Shown here: positions 1 through 10,760 of the stretch, one piece after another
Layout of the letters: the number at the start of each line of letters is the position of its first letter
How positions within the stretch are numbered: position 1 is the first letter of the stretch
Assembly: GCF_000276665.1 (NCBI RefSeq)
Contig: NW_004955417.1
Coordinates: 21,903,056 to 21,967,055 of the forward strand
Source: Chinchilla lanigera
Taxonomy: Eukaryota; Chordata; Mammalia; Rodentia; Chinchillidae
Reading direction: 5' to 3'
Length of the DNA: 64,000 bases
Program-made: the position numbers and the translations under genes
Notes under the pieces: model-generated
What the model saw: the letters and a program-made list of their open reading frames with translations, nothing else
The model's database searches: none
What the model was told of the DNA's origin: nothing

Positions 1-920
1 AGTGCACAAAATTATACCCACAGATGCACACATATTATGATTTTTACTATTAGTTTAAAATCTTTTGAGTGATAGCTTCCTGCTTACAGCTTATCAAAGT
101 ATAAAGAAAAAATGAAATATGATACAAATAATTAGGGCATTCTCTCAACATCATAAATTCTCTTAAGAACAGGACATTTAAAAGCAGAATAAAATAGGTT
201 AGGATAGAAAGCAAAATAAACAGTTTATTGTAATTAAGATTTAGATGACATTCTTATACTCATTTATCACCTCTTACATTCAAAGAATGTAATTCTAATA
301 TAAAGGAGAAATTCCTCTTAACTATTCCCTTACAAATTACAGAAAATAATACTTCATATTACTTATTACGCTAATATGTAACTGCTTAAATGGGCCACTT
401 ATGCCTAACTTGTTTTCTAAAACTTTCCTAGGTCCGGGGGAACTCAGGAGTACATTTTATAATAATCTTTAAAAAAAAGCACACATTCAGTGATAAACTT
501 AATCATGTGTGGCTTCTCACTTATACTTTAAATGTATTTATTAACATAGATATTCATCAGCGAAATACCGAAGAGACATAATTGTAAAAGATCTCAAAGG
601 TACATCAAGAAATAATTGATAAAAAAATGACTAATCATTTCCACAAGGAGACAAATTTGTACTGAGAAAACTTGGGCCCTTTTTACAATTTATGTCTATA
701 ACACACAGAAATGACCACCCTTAACGTCCACCAATTAACTGCCCTTTTAGAGAGTGAGCTAGATTCTCTCTCAGAAACATTTAATGGCATCAAAAATAAA
801 GTAAAAGCAAATGTCAACGGCTCTTTTAGGAGCACTTCTCTTTTAGACCTACTTAATAGTACTCACAGACAATGGGCCGATGTATCTTTCTACATTTTCC
901 AGAGCTAAAACTGAGGGTAA

Positions 921-928
921 TGACGTCA
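921..928. promoter_or_regulatory. Second perfect CRE palindrome, in intron 1
   Basis: TGACGTCA followed by CA, in an AT-rich intron about 8.8 kb downstream of the first coding exon. CpG-containing octamers are rare in AT-rich, CpG-depleted DNA, so this is mildly noteworthy. It could be an intronic CREB/ATF site or chance. Confidence 0.3.
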
Positions 929-3900
929 CAGAGCAGGCACAAGTAGAAGCCGGTTTTTAATTTCTTTTGCCAGTCTCTCTGTCATTTTGCTATCAAAATT
1001 ATAACCAAACTAAGACACTGAAGTGGATATTACAAAGACTAATATCACTTCCAAAAATACGTACTATCTGAAAAGTCCCCATAGTGGTCATAACACAGAA
1101 GCTATGTGAGAAGATAATAAATTACGTGCATGTACATGTACACACGTAGCAATTATGAAGTTACACATCCAGTGCCTGCACTTGTGCCGGGAGAAAGAAA
1201 AGAGAAAAAGCTAAACCTACATGAGTAATGCTTCATCCTTCTGCATCATATCATACAACGGCAATAAAGTTCCACAAACTAACTTCTGCTGCACATATTC
1301 ACACTACTCATAGATACATCTGAATTCCTATATAAATACACGGAGAAACTGAAATAGCAATTCACTAGAATTCACAGAAAGCCATACTGCAGAATCTAAT
1401 CAAGAAACACGATGTATTGTAAATCTTCACTGACTTGTAACTTCATCTAGTCTGTTCAAAGTCTAGAAGTAAAAAAGCTCAGAGGGGAAATCCTTTCTAT
1501 CTCTTGTTTTCTACGTCTACAATATTTTTAGTGCCTAAGCAGCAGCTGTGCTGTTCTCGATCACCCTATATTGGGTTCATTCCTGGTTATTCTGCTATTC
1601 ACTTTACTCCTATAATAATATTAATGCTTTGAAAGCTTGAATAATATACATTAGATCATATAAATGTTTATTCTTATAATACTCTACCATTCACTATCAT
1701 GAATACAAATTAACAGATAAAGCAATTATTAATGCAAATAAGAGAACTACACTCCCTTCAAATTAAAGAAAAACAAACAAACAAACAAAAAAACCGTGGG
1801 GCATCTACAACTTCGTCCTAACACTATCTACTATCGAAGGCAGACAATGACTCATTTGTTTATGCAAGTGTTAAATAATGGAATATATACTAACTTCTGA
1901 CTTACTTAAAAGTATCTGGAACATTTTCCAGAGCCTATTTTGACCGTGTCAATCACTAGCTACCAAAGTTGTTGTACAGCGCTCCTGATGAAATAGGACA
2001 TACAGCAACCCTCAAAACCAGTATTACAAGCCCGGCAAATAGCACCCCATTTGGGTGACGCACAGAATCCATCACCCTAGGGAAAAACGCATGCGATCTC
2101 GTAGTTCCATATGATTTCTGCATAACGTTTTAGGCTGAGAAGTGTAAAGGACAAAGTGCTAGTCCATCAAACCACCTACTTAGAAACAAGGCTGCCACCT
2201 CACTGCTTCGACCCCCAAAATGGGACTTTTACAAACGATCTCAGAAGCACTTCTTAAAATACACGGACAGGAGGTACTTTGATGTATAGGTTTTTCTTTT
2301 CTTTTTTTCAAATCTACTAATAAATGCAGAAGATCTAAGTATTAGGATCAAGATCTGTATGTTTAACCCCCATCCTCCAAACTTCTAGACTTTATAAAAT
2401 AGGTCCCGTAGCTCCTTAAAAAATTCATGCGTAAAGCACAGAGTTCACGGCTTAGCATATGAAGTTCTGCCATCAAGGTGTGCATGTCCACATCACCACA
2501 TACATCCCACCCATAAAACCCACCTACGGCAGCATGCACACATACCCACAACCATCTAAACACGGTAGAGGCATCGTGACTTCTTCAAGCGACTGCAGGC
2601 GTTTACACTGCTAGAATCCTACTCCTAGGAGAGGTAGCTTACCCCTCACTACCAAAATATTACACAAACCAAAATATATTACCTTTGTTCAAAGGACACT
2701 GCTGTTCATTATATAACAGAAAGTGTCGCCCTTCAGCTGCCAGGAAGCAAGATAGTACTGGCTTCTTGCAGTAGAGGTGGGACTGAATGGTTTGAGGCAA
2801 AACTGAAACATATTGTTTAAGTAAACCTTAAGGGGTGGGATGAAATGCGCAATTGACTGATTTTTTTTTTTTTTTTTTTTTGGTATCATCTTCCACAAAA
2901 CCCCCCACCCCACCCCACCACCCAGCAGTACACAAAGTGCTGATATTTAGGGCCTACAGCTTCAACTACCTCCCTCTGCTTTCTTTTCTTGCTTCCTAAA
3001 CTTTATTTTTCCCCTTTGCTTCAGCTTTAAAGTAACAAACTAACGTTCGCGAAATAAACATCTAATGACAGACACCCAGAGCTCTCAGAAGTGTACCTTG
3101 GAAACTTTGTAAAAACGGGAACAAATCAAGAGTTACTCCCAGAAAGTTCCCTGATGCTGATGTGAGCAAGAAAACAGTCCCTCTAGCTCCTGCTCCCCAA
3201 ATCCTCACACTAGCAAAGGAGGAATACCTGGGATGTGAATTAACGCCTGAAAAACTGGGAAACACACAAAGCGAATAAAAACTGTCCAAGTTTTAAACAG
3301 AACACTTCCGGGGCCTCGACTATCCAGAACGCTTTTTACAATTATAATTACCAGGAGGACTTTACCTCGCTCGGTGGAACACTTGTTTTCTATAGCTATT
3401 ATTTCTTAAATGCACGCCATACAAATAAAAAGAATTTCATAGGAATCAGTTTGGGTTTACAAGCGAAGTCCACAATATGTAACCTTAGGATTTTAACCTC
3501 CCTAGCAATGATTCACATCAGAAATGTGGAGACGGAGTTCTAATCCAACCAAGGGGCCGAGGGACCTGCTTCTGGGTGGAGGCCCTTCCCTTAAGGAAGA
3601 AAATACTGGCACAAATCCTCCTGCCCCCTGAAAAGATTCTACTGCTCTCCAGCCTCTGAAGTTGCCCCCTGCCAGTCAACACCACCAGGGTGAGTCTTAA
3701 CTAAAGGTTTTTTTGCCTGTACAAGGCAAAAAGACAGAAAATGACGATTAGGCGAGGAAAGAGAAAGAATTAAAAATACTATGTGATAAATAAGACTCAA
3801 AAATTATCATGTAAAATTGTAAGGGGGCAAAAAAAAAAAACCTCCAGTAGAAACACACTGATCATAAAATAATATTTTCAATCTCAAAATGCTTTTTGGT

Positions 3901-6093
3901 TAAGTTTCATCTATCTTCCTTCCTCTGCACATAAAAATGATGAATGTCACAATTAAACTTCCACATTTTAGGCTGCTGCTAACAGGTGTGGCATTCTTTA
4001 TATAAACATATTCATTGACCTGTCTCCATTGATTACCTTAATTAATTAATCTTGGTGGAAACAAAAACTAATTTTTTTCCAAATAAGAAAGAAGGCCACG
4101 CAAATACCCACTCTCCCCCAAACCCCAAAACTGTTTAAAGTTACCGGTAACCTGAAATGCACCAGCCATGACAAAGAGCAATTGGAGAAATCCAGCAGTG
4201 CTCAGCAGGAAAGATTTTTAATAACAGATTGAAAAACAAGAATAAAAATAACTGCATCAACAGAGCCTTCCTTCCTCGGGCCACAAGCCCGTTCTTACTT
4301 GAACTTTTTTCTTTTTCTAAAAAAAATGGCATTTTGGCCACTAAAACCAATCCAGAACATTATTAAAAGTTAAAAGCTACCAATTACTTCTGTCTGTTCT
4401 TTTAAAGCAAAGTTTGGCATTACGTCAGTTGGTTTAAAGAAAACAAGAAAGAGAGAAAGAGTAAGAGAGAAAGTTTCTATTTGTATAAACTAAACCACCA
4501 GGGAAGGTGTCTAGCCACTTGTAAAGTATTTACTGCAAGTTTTTAAAGAGCTAGAAACATTTTAAAAATTAAATGTTTTTTATTATTTTTTTCATGAAAT
4601 GTACTTAAAAAACAACAAGGGTATCCTTAATGTCTGCTTTGGGGTATTTTAATGGTTTTTTTTTAAAAAATCTCAATTATAGCCTTGATTTAGAAAATGA
4701 TTTCCAATCATGCTTCAAACTGGGATCTGCATAGATAATTTCATCTTTGTTTTTGCTACTTAGGTCTGCGCTTTTGAAAGCAAACAGTTGGGTAACAAAA
4801 AAGTAGACATGGCTACTGTAACAGTTACTAGAGCTGCAGTCACTAGTCAGACTTCATCTAAGGAACTCAGCAGAACTCAAACCATTTTCATCCACACATC
4901 CTTCTGCAAATTCAGGAAAAAAGCTTGCTTATACCCAAAGATCCTTTTCTAACCTGAAGCAAGTTCCTCATTACTACACCCATCAGAGAAACAAACACTG
5001 ACAAATTCAGTTCTCAGACTTATCAGAGTCATTGAGTAATATGACAGCATAAGAAGTGACCATAATTATAACACTGAGAAAATTATTTACAAAGGTCATA
5101 TATAATAGAATATTGTCCACCAATAAACAAATGGTTTGGACCCACTTCCATTCAAGGACAAATCCTTAAAAGTAGTTACCTCCCCTCTGAGCACTATTTG
5201 CTACCGAACAGTAGCATAAAACAATACTCGGTATTTTAGCATATTTACTTTAATTGTCTGCTTAATGTTCTTAGGAGACAAATGATTTTGACAATTATTT
5301 TTAAACTGTCCCAAGTTTTAAAACATAAATAATTATGAAGTGCTTTTTTATACATGGCCATTATAGGTGCCCTTAAAAATTAGATGAAATTTCTACTTGG
5401 CAAAGGCTACACAACAGAAGAGCATCTTCATGTCCCGTTCAGAGGGAGATCCTGAAATCCCATAAATCGTAGCTGTATAGTAACAAAAGAATTTACTTTT
5501 TCTATATTGAAAGACAGACTGAATTATCCCATAGATAAGTAACCAAAGTAAAACCAAATCGAGATGTGCTGGTGTTAATTTCCCTAAATTTTAATCACCA
5601 GTACATCAGGAAGATTAATGTGTAAACAAGACTCAGAACTAGTTATGCGTGGTAGTAGGAGTCCCTACCACCAAAAAAGGAAGAAAAAAAAAAACCTGTT
5701 ACCTGAAAGCTTGACTCAGGATGAACGACGGAAAACAAGTCCATAAAACTTGACTGTTTTTATCAAACTGATTGCAACTTGTGAGCTGCAGTATTGGGGA
5801 GAGAACTGTCTGAGTTTATAGTTTTCTATGCCTGCCAGAAACAGATGCGGACTACCACACCAGCTCTCTTGCAGAAACTAAATTAAGCAAAGGCAAATAC
5901 CAAGTGGAAAGTTGTCAGTCTCCTGAATGAAAGGCTTCATTTTACACACCAGAGAATATCTTCCTAAGAATGTTTTCATGTGAGCCAGTCATTTCAAGTG
6001 TATCGCTTATTACAAAAATAATAATATTTCCTTTAAATCAATTATAGACACCTGCCCATAAACTTTCCTGAAGTCTATTTTGTTTTACACACA

Positions 6094-6121
6094 ATAGCAC
6101 AGTGTTGTGACACTGTGCTAT
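6094..6121. repeat. Perfect 12-bp inverted repeat with a 4-nt loop
   Basis: ATAGCACAGTGT, loop TGTG, then its exact reverse complement. The stem does not extend outward, because the flanks are not complementary. It is too short for a typical microRNA precursor and has no flanking target duplication, so it may be a chance palindrome or the remnant of a small inverted-repeat element. Confidence 0.75.
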
Positions 6122-9100
6122 CAAAGAGAAGACTGAGGTAAAAACAAAAATAATTTTAAATATATGCGTTACTAAAAAACACTTTAAACACCAGTTATCA
6201 ATATTCATCTCACTCTCAAACTCAGATTTCTAGTTCAAAAACAACTTGCTGCAATTTGCTGAGAAACTTTCAGTAATCTTTATGTACTTCAGTGAAGATG
6301 GTAAGACGAAAGTTTACTAAAACGTATGCCCTTTGACTTACTGCTAAGTAAAAAATACACAAATCATTATCTGAAAAGTGTTGCTCCTAGACTCCATTAT
6401 AATAACAGTGAAAATAATAATAGAAGCAGCACTGAAATAGTAAGCTCTCTAAATCAGCTTTTCCACAGATCCCGTTCTTTCCATGTTTTGAAGGTTTTCC
6501 TAGGAATGAAGATTTCCTTATACGTATAGACCTATACTATGAAAATCCGAGCAAACTCTCGAATGATACATAATTTAAAAAGAAAAACAAAAATAATACC
6601 GAGAATATAGCAAGACATACGCCACTCACTTATGACTAGCACACTGATTTGGACCCCAAACTGTTTTCTAAGCAAGCAAAGAGAAATTTTTTTAGAAAAT
6701 CATTTAAAATATTAGCCATCAAAATCCTGAGCTCAGACTTTACAGACGCTATGACACTTTCCTCCTTACCTTTACTGCTACCTTTAAGAGACAAAGGACA
6801 AATTATAAACAGCAGTTGAGATACTAACAGCATCTAAAATTCAGAGGCATGACAAACTTTCCAGAAGGCATTTGCTATATCCCACCATTTATTTGAAGTG
6901 TCAGACTTAGTTATTACGTGTGTAAAAGTATTCGACACACATACAATCTAACATATAACAGATACATCAGGAACCCATAAACATCAGCTCACTGCGGGTA
7001 AATTATACTTTGCCAACACAGTATTAATGAAGCTTCAGAATGCTCTGCCCTTGTAGAAATCAAATCAGCACGCTGGCACCCTAGCTCTGTTTCCTCTTTG
7101 GAGGTTTTATTTTCACATTATTAATATCCAGAAATAATCGTTCAGCTTTAGCACACTAGTGGCCCTGTCTATCTAACTGACTGGAGATGTTTTTATCAAA
7201 GAGAACAGCTTTAAAAGAAAGTTAGAAACTCTAGGGAAACATGAACGCTAAGAACTATATGTTTAACTTGTTAAGATTCAGCAGGTCATTAATAAACTTT
7301 CACTTAAAGGTAAAAAAAAAAAAACCCTCAAAACGTTGGTATCATTTCCAGACTGTCCCGTCAGCATCACAAGTTACAGGAAACACTTAACCTCGCATAC
7401 AAACCCTGTATTTATTCACAGCCCAAGCATACTTAAGGAAAGGGGGGAAAAAAGAGAAAAATAAAGGCCGCACAATTATTTTAGGTCATCTGCTTTTTAA
7501 CACCAGCCGGTGGAATAACTGAGAGGGCCTCCCAAGCAAATGAGCAACACGTTACCCACTTCTCTACAGCCGAGCTCAGAAACTTTCTGCCTCATTTTGT
7601 CCACGTCAAGAATTGGCTGCCCGCACTGCTTGCCTTGACTGTCCTGTCCCTCCCTGGCATTTGTGACTCGGGCATTCTTTTCTAAATGGTCAACTTTTCC
7701 TACAACCAGCGAGAAAGTAACGTGATGCCAAAGCGATCCATAGGGTCTAGCTTCAGAGCTGGAGGACACTGAAGAATCCCTGAAAGTTGCCTGTTTTATT
7801 TACGCTTTAAGCAATCCAATTTTAGGCAGCAACCAGGCCTACCATAATCATTTCTTTATAATTCTGTCTCAGGCCCTGTCTATATCCTGCCTGTCTCCTT
7901 CCTATCTCTCCCTGGCGCTTTCCGGTTCACCTGGTGCCTTTACAGAAGTTCGTGCATCTACAAAACTTCTATGGATCGGCCCGACTTGTCTCGCACTGAA
8001 TTAATTCTCCGCTCAGCTGCTCGCCTTCACTTACCTTCCTTCAACTCTAGCCGAGATTTTCCAAAATAGGATAAGGATGAATATCCTAGCATAATTTTGA
8101 TTCAACCTCAAGATGCATCGCTGTCGCTCAAAAAAAAAAAAAAAACTTTCAAAGTATCAGTGCTGAGGCCTAAAAAGAGGGGAAAGTAAAGCAGGTCCTA
8201 CAATTTAGTAAGTCCGAGATTTCCCCCCTGCAACCCCACCAATCCTCCTCGCCCACTAACTTCAATTGCTTTAGAGTCCTAGGGCCATAAAACAGTGACT
8301 GGCTTCCCTTGGGAAAGGGGAAAACACCACCATCTCAGACAGGTACTAACAAAAAAAAAAGAGGGAGAGAAAGCGAAGAAAAAACGTTCCCAGCCACAAA
8401 AACAGCTTTGCACTTCAAACAGCCCCCACCTAGGCCTCACCCTCAAATTATTCATGGGGTCCTATAATCCTGGAGTTATTTGGAGGGACAGCGGTGTTTG
8501 CCTTGGCCTCTCGGAGAGTGTCTACAGCCCAAACAGGGACTGGAGGGAAGGCACAGAGCCTCTCCTCCTGGCTGTCCCACCGCTGTCCGGGGTTTAGTCA
8601 CCGGCCAGGATCCCCGGGCCCACGCGACACATGGGCATCCACCGCGGCGCGGAGGACGTCTGCCCTTCTCTGCCCCTGCGGAAGCGCCCGGCTGCAAGGC
8701 CCTGCCACATGGCACGGGCAGGGCACCGACCCCTGAGCCACCGGGCTGCCCTGACCCGCTGGGAGGCGGGTATACCAGCGGATGCGACACCCTCCTCCTG
8801 CAGCCCAGCTGGGCCTTTAAGGGGAAAGAAAAAACACAAAAGTTTCAAGCCAGGCTTTGCAAACTCTTACAAACCAGAGCCAGTGCGGTGCAGTTTTCCG
8901 CACTTTGGGGACCCCACGCGGGGCCCTCCCTCTCGGGGGACCTTCCCGACCCTCCCAAGTTCGCCCGACTTACTACTCTGCATGCCGGTGCCCAGTGTGC
9001 TCCCCGCTTGTCAGGAGCCCCCAGAAAACTCGCGCGGCGGCGGCGGGTCCCCGGGCACCCCAGCTCCTGCCTGCGCCCGAGGGGGAATCGCACTGGCCGG

Positions 9101-9433
9101 CGCGCAGACAGCGCGGAGGGGGGCACCGGCCTGAAACTTCTTTTTTTGGCCAACGGGGATTTGTTTTTCCTCCTCCCCGGCGGCTGAACTTGACCCTCAC
9201 TGACTCCAAGGGGCTACTGCAGCCAGTTGCAAGTCGCCGGTCTGCAAGGACTCCGATGCCTGGGACCTCAGCACCCCAACCCGGGCGCAGAGGAGCGGCT
9301 GAGGGGGTGGGACGCGGGGGACAGGGGCGCAGGGAAGAAAGAAAGAAATCACGCGCAAAAAAGGAAGAAAGAAAATGCATGTGAAACCCGAGAAGGCTGC
9401 GCTTGGCTTTCCGCACACACACGCGCGCGCGCA

Positions 9434-9434
<1 letters not shown>

Positions 9435-9478
<44 letters not shown>
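9435..9478. repeat. (AC)22 microsatellite next to an alternating CG tract
   Basis: A pure AC run, preceded at 9412-9430 by alternating AC then CG dinucleotides. The whole block is alternating purine/pyrimidine and can in principle adopt Z-DNA. It lies in the intronic half of the CpG island, about 200 bases into intron 1. Confidence 0.95.
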
Positions 9479-9480
<2 letters not shown>

Positions 9481-9508
9481 CGTCTCCCTCTCTGTGCTCA
9501 GGGCTTGC

Positions 9509-9530
9509 TTTTTTTTTTTTTTTTTTTTTT
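9509..9530. repeat. T22 homopolymer
   Basis: A pure T run just beyond the AC repeat, inside the CpG island. No SINE body is attached on either side. Homopolymer length may be uncertain in the assembly. Confidence 0.9.
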
Positions 9531-9665
9531 CAAGAAAGTCACTTTTAATTCCCAGGGCTCCCCGCTCACCGCGATCGCCCACAATCTGCGCACACGCGCG
9601 GGCGCAGCGCCGGCGTCGCCCGGCCCGGGTCCCGGTACCGGTCCGGTCCCGACCCGGTCTCCCCT

Positions 9666-9674
9666 CCTTACCTG
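9666..9674 (-). other. 5' splice donor of the first coding exon
   Basis: The minus strand reads CAG|GTAAGG with the exon/intron boundary between 9672 and 9671. This is close to the ideal U1 snRNA complement. It closes a frame of exactly 22 codons. No competing donor of similar quality was noticed in the next few tens of bases. Confidence 0.7.
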
Positions 9675-9737
9675 TTGATCAATCGTCGCGAACACCCTCG
9701 CCAGTGCGGAAGATGGTGGCGCGGCGGCCAGAGCCAT
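9672..9737 (-). CDS. First coding exon (22 codons) of an unidentified gene; continues left of the window
   Basis: Read on the minus strand, an ATG at 9737-9735 opens a 66-base frame. It begins MALAAAPPSS and ends ATIDQQ, then runs directly into CAG|GTAAGG, a consensus 5' splice site, so the intron phase is 0. An in-frame TAA (plus positions 9774-9776) lies 12 codons upstream, so this ATG is the first possible start in its frame in the genomic sequence. The start context is only partly Kozak-like (T at -3, G at +4). The exon sits inside the CpG island, as expected for a first exon. The peptide is low-complexity (Ala/Pro/Ser) and then polar, with no signal peptide or domain visible. The next exon is not recognisable in 1-9671. 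I do not recognise the protein. It could be an alternative first exon of a larger gene. The exon call is fairly secure because start, upstream stop, donor and island agree. Confidence 0.68.
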
Positions 9738-10037
9738 GAACCGTCCTCTGTGGTCCGCGGAGTTGATCTTGGATTATTGGGGAGAAAAGGTCCTTTCCTG
9801 CCCCCCCCCGCCCTGCCCCCTCGGGGAAAAGAGAGCGCGAGAAAGGAAGGGAAACAGCGAGGACGAGCCGGGTCGGCGGGGGAGGCACGCGGGGGGGCTG
9901 GGTTTTGTTTTAAAAAAAAATAAATCGCAAGGCGAGAGCGCGATCGGAGAGGACGCGGGGTCTGCAGCCCAAAACGATCAGCGCCCCAAAACGAGGCGGC
10001 CGGCGCTGGCAGCGAGATCGGGGCTTTATCAGAAATG

Positions 10038-10070
10038 TTATCGCTTGTCAGGACCTCCGTCTCGGCGCAT
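10038..10070 (-). other. Possible 10-codon upstream ORF in the 5' leader
   Basis: On the minus strand the only ATG between the gap and the start codon lies at 10070-10068. It opens a frame reading MRRDGGPDKR and then stops with TAA (plus 10038-10040). Its first base is the first base of the CRE. If transcription starts upstream of 10070, or inside the gap, this uORF would precede the main start by about 300 bases. If transcription starts downstream, it is not in the mRNA. The frame is seen directly; its relevance is inference. Confidence 0.3.
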
Positions 10071-10077
10071 GACGTCA
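10070..10077. promoter_or_regulatory. Perfect palindromic cAMP-response element (TGACGTCA)
   Basis: The full 8-base CREB/ATF consensus lies in the CpG island, 333 bases upstream of the start codon. Position and CpG context fit a functional promoter CRE. Its function is inferred from the motif only. Two GATAA-type motifs lie next to it (10025-10043, minus strand). Confidence 0.55.
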
Positions 10078-10118
10078 GTTTCAAGACACCAACACTATTA
10101 ATATCAAAGGAGCCTTCG

Positions 10119-10573
10119 NNNNNNNNNNNNNNNNNNNNNNNNNNNNNNNNNNNNNNNNNNNNNNNNNNNNNNNNNNNNNNNNNNNNNNNNNNNNNNNNNN
10201 NNNNNNNNNNNNNNNNNNNNNNNNNNNNNNNNNNNNNNNNNNNNNNNNNNNNNNNNNNNNNNNNNNNNNNNNNNNNNNNNNNNNNNNNNNNNNNNNNNNN
10301 NNNNNNNNNNNNNNNNNNNNNNNNNNNNNNNNNNNNNNNNNNNNNNNNNNNNNNNNNNNNNNNNNNNNNNNNNNNNNNNNNNNNNNNNNNNNNNNNNNNN
10401 NNNNNNNNNNNNNNNNNNNNNNNNNNNNNNNNNNNNNNNNNNNNNNNNNNNNNNNNNNNNNNNNNNNNNNNNNNNNNNNNNNNNNNNNNNNNNNNNNNNN
10501 NNNNNNNNNNNNNNNNNNNNNNNNNNNNNNNNNNNNNNNNNNNNNNNNNNNNNNNNNNNNNNNNNNNNNNNNN
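10119..10573. other. Assembly gap (455 N) inside the CpG island
   Basis: An unbroken run of N. Both flanks are promoter-like and GC-rich, so the missing piece probably includes core promoter or 5' leader. Any reading frame drawn across it is meaningless. Confidence 0.99.
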
Positions 10574-10760
10574 CAGCCCACGCCGGCCCCGGGCTGCGCC
10601 GCGGCGGGGCTCAGAGCCGGGGCGCGGGCTGGGGTGCTCCGCGTCTCCAGGCGGAGCAGGAGGAGCCCGGGAGGCTCCGTGGGTACTTTGGGGACACCAC
10701 ACAGTAGACGTAGGGGGACCCCCTTGGGCACCGCCGGATGCAGGCGTGCCACCCGCTGGG

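Larger units (their letters stand above)
1..9665 (-). other. Intron 1 of the minus-strand gene (3' part lies outside the window)
   Basis: Everything to the left of the donor would be the first coding intron. It is AT-rich up to about 8.5 kb and then enters the CpG island. I saw no convincing second exon: the longer open frames are short, lack flanking splice signals and look like chance. No SINE, LINE or LTR could be recognised in 1-8500, only short poly-T/poly-A runs (for example 2861-2881, 3830-3841, 8131-8146). That is unusual for 8 kb of rodent intron and suggests either constraint or repeats too old to recognise by eye. Confidence 0.5.
8590..10760. promoter_or_regulatory. CpG island / promoter region of the minus-strand gene (interrupted by a gap)
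   Basis: GC content and CpG density rise sharply from about 8590 and fall back near 10760. Stretches such as 9000-9120, 9560-9660, 9830-10020 and 10574-10640 are full of CG dinucleotides, in strong contrast to the AT-rich, CpG-poor DNA on both sides. The first coding exon, a CRE and GC boxes all fall inside. The island continues on both sides of the 455-base gap. No clear TATA box is visible near the expected start, so dispersed initiation is likely (inference). The transcription start is probably between about 9800 and the gap, or within the gap. Confidence 0.8.

Noticed and set aside
711..908. A 65-codon frame in intron 1
   Set aside because: It has a plausible peptide but no acceptor/donor pair around it, no recognised domain and is on the strand opposite to the gene; probably chance.
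8480..9187. A 235-codon open frame on the plus strand
   Set aside because: GC-rich CpG-island DNA has few stop codons, and several overlapping frames on both strands are open here. No domain, no conserved-looking composition and no splice context.
9349..9582. Frames coding for Cys-Val or Thr-His repeats
   Set aside because: These are translations of the (AC)n microsatellite.
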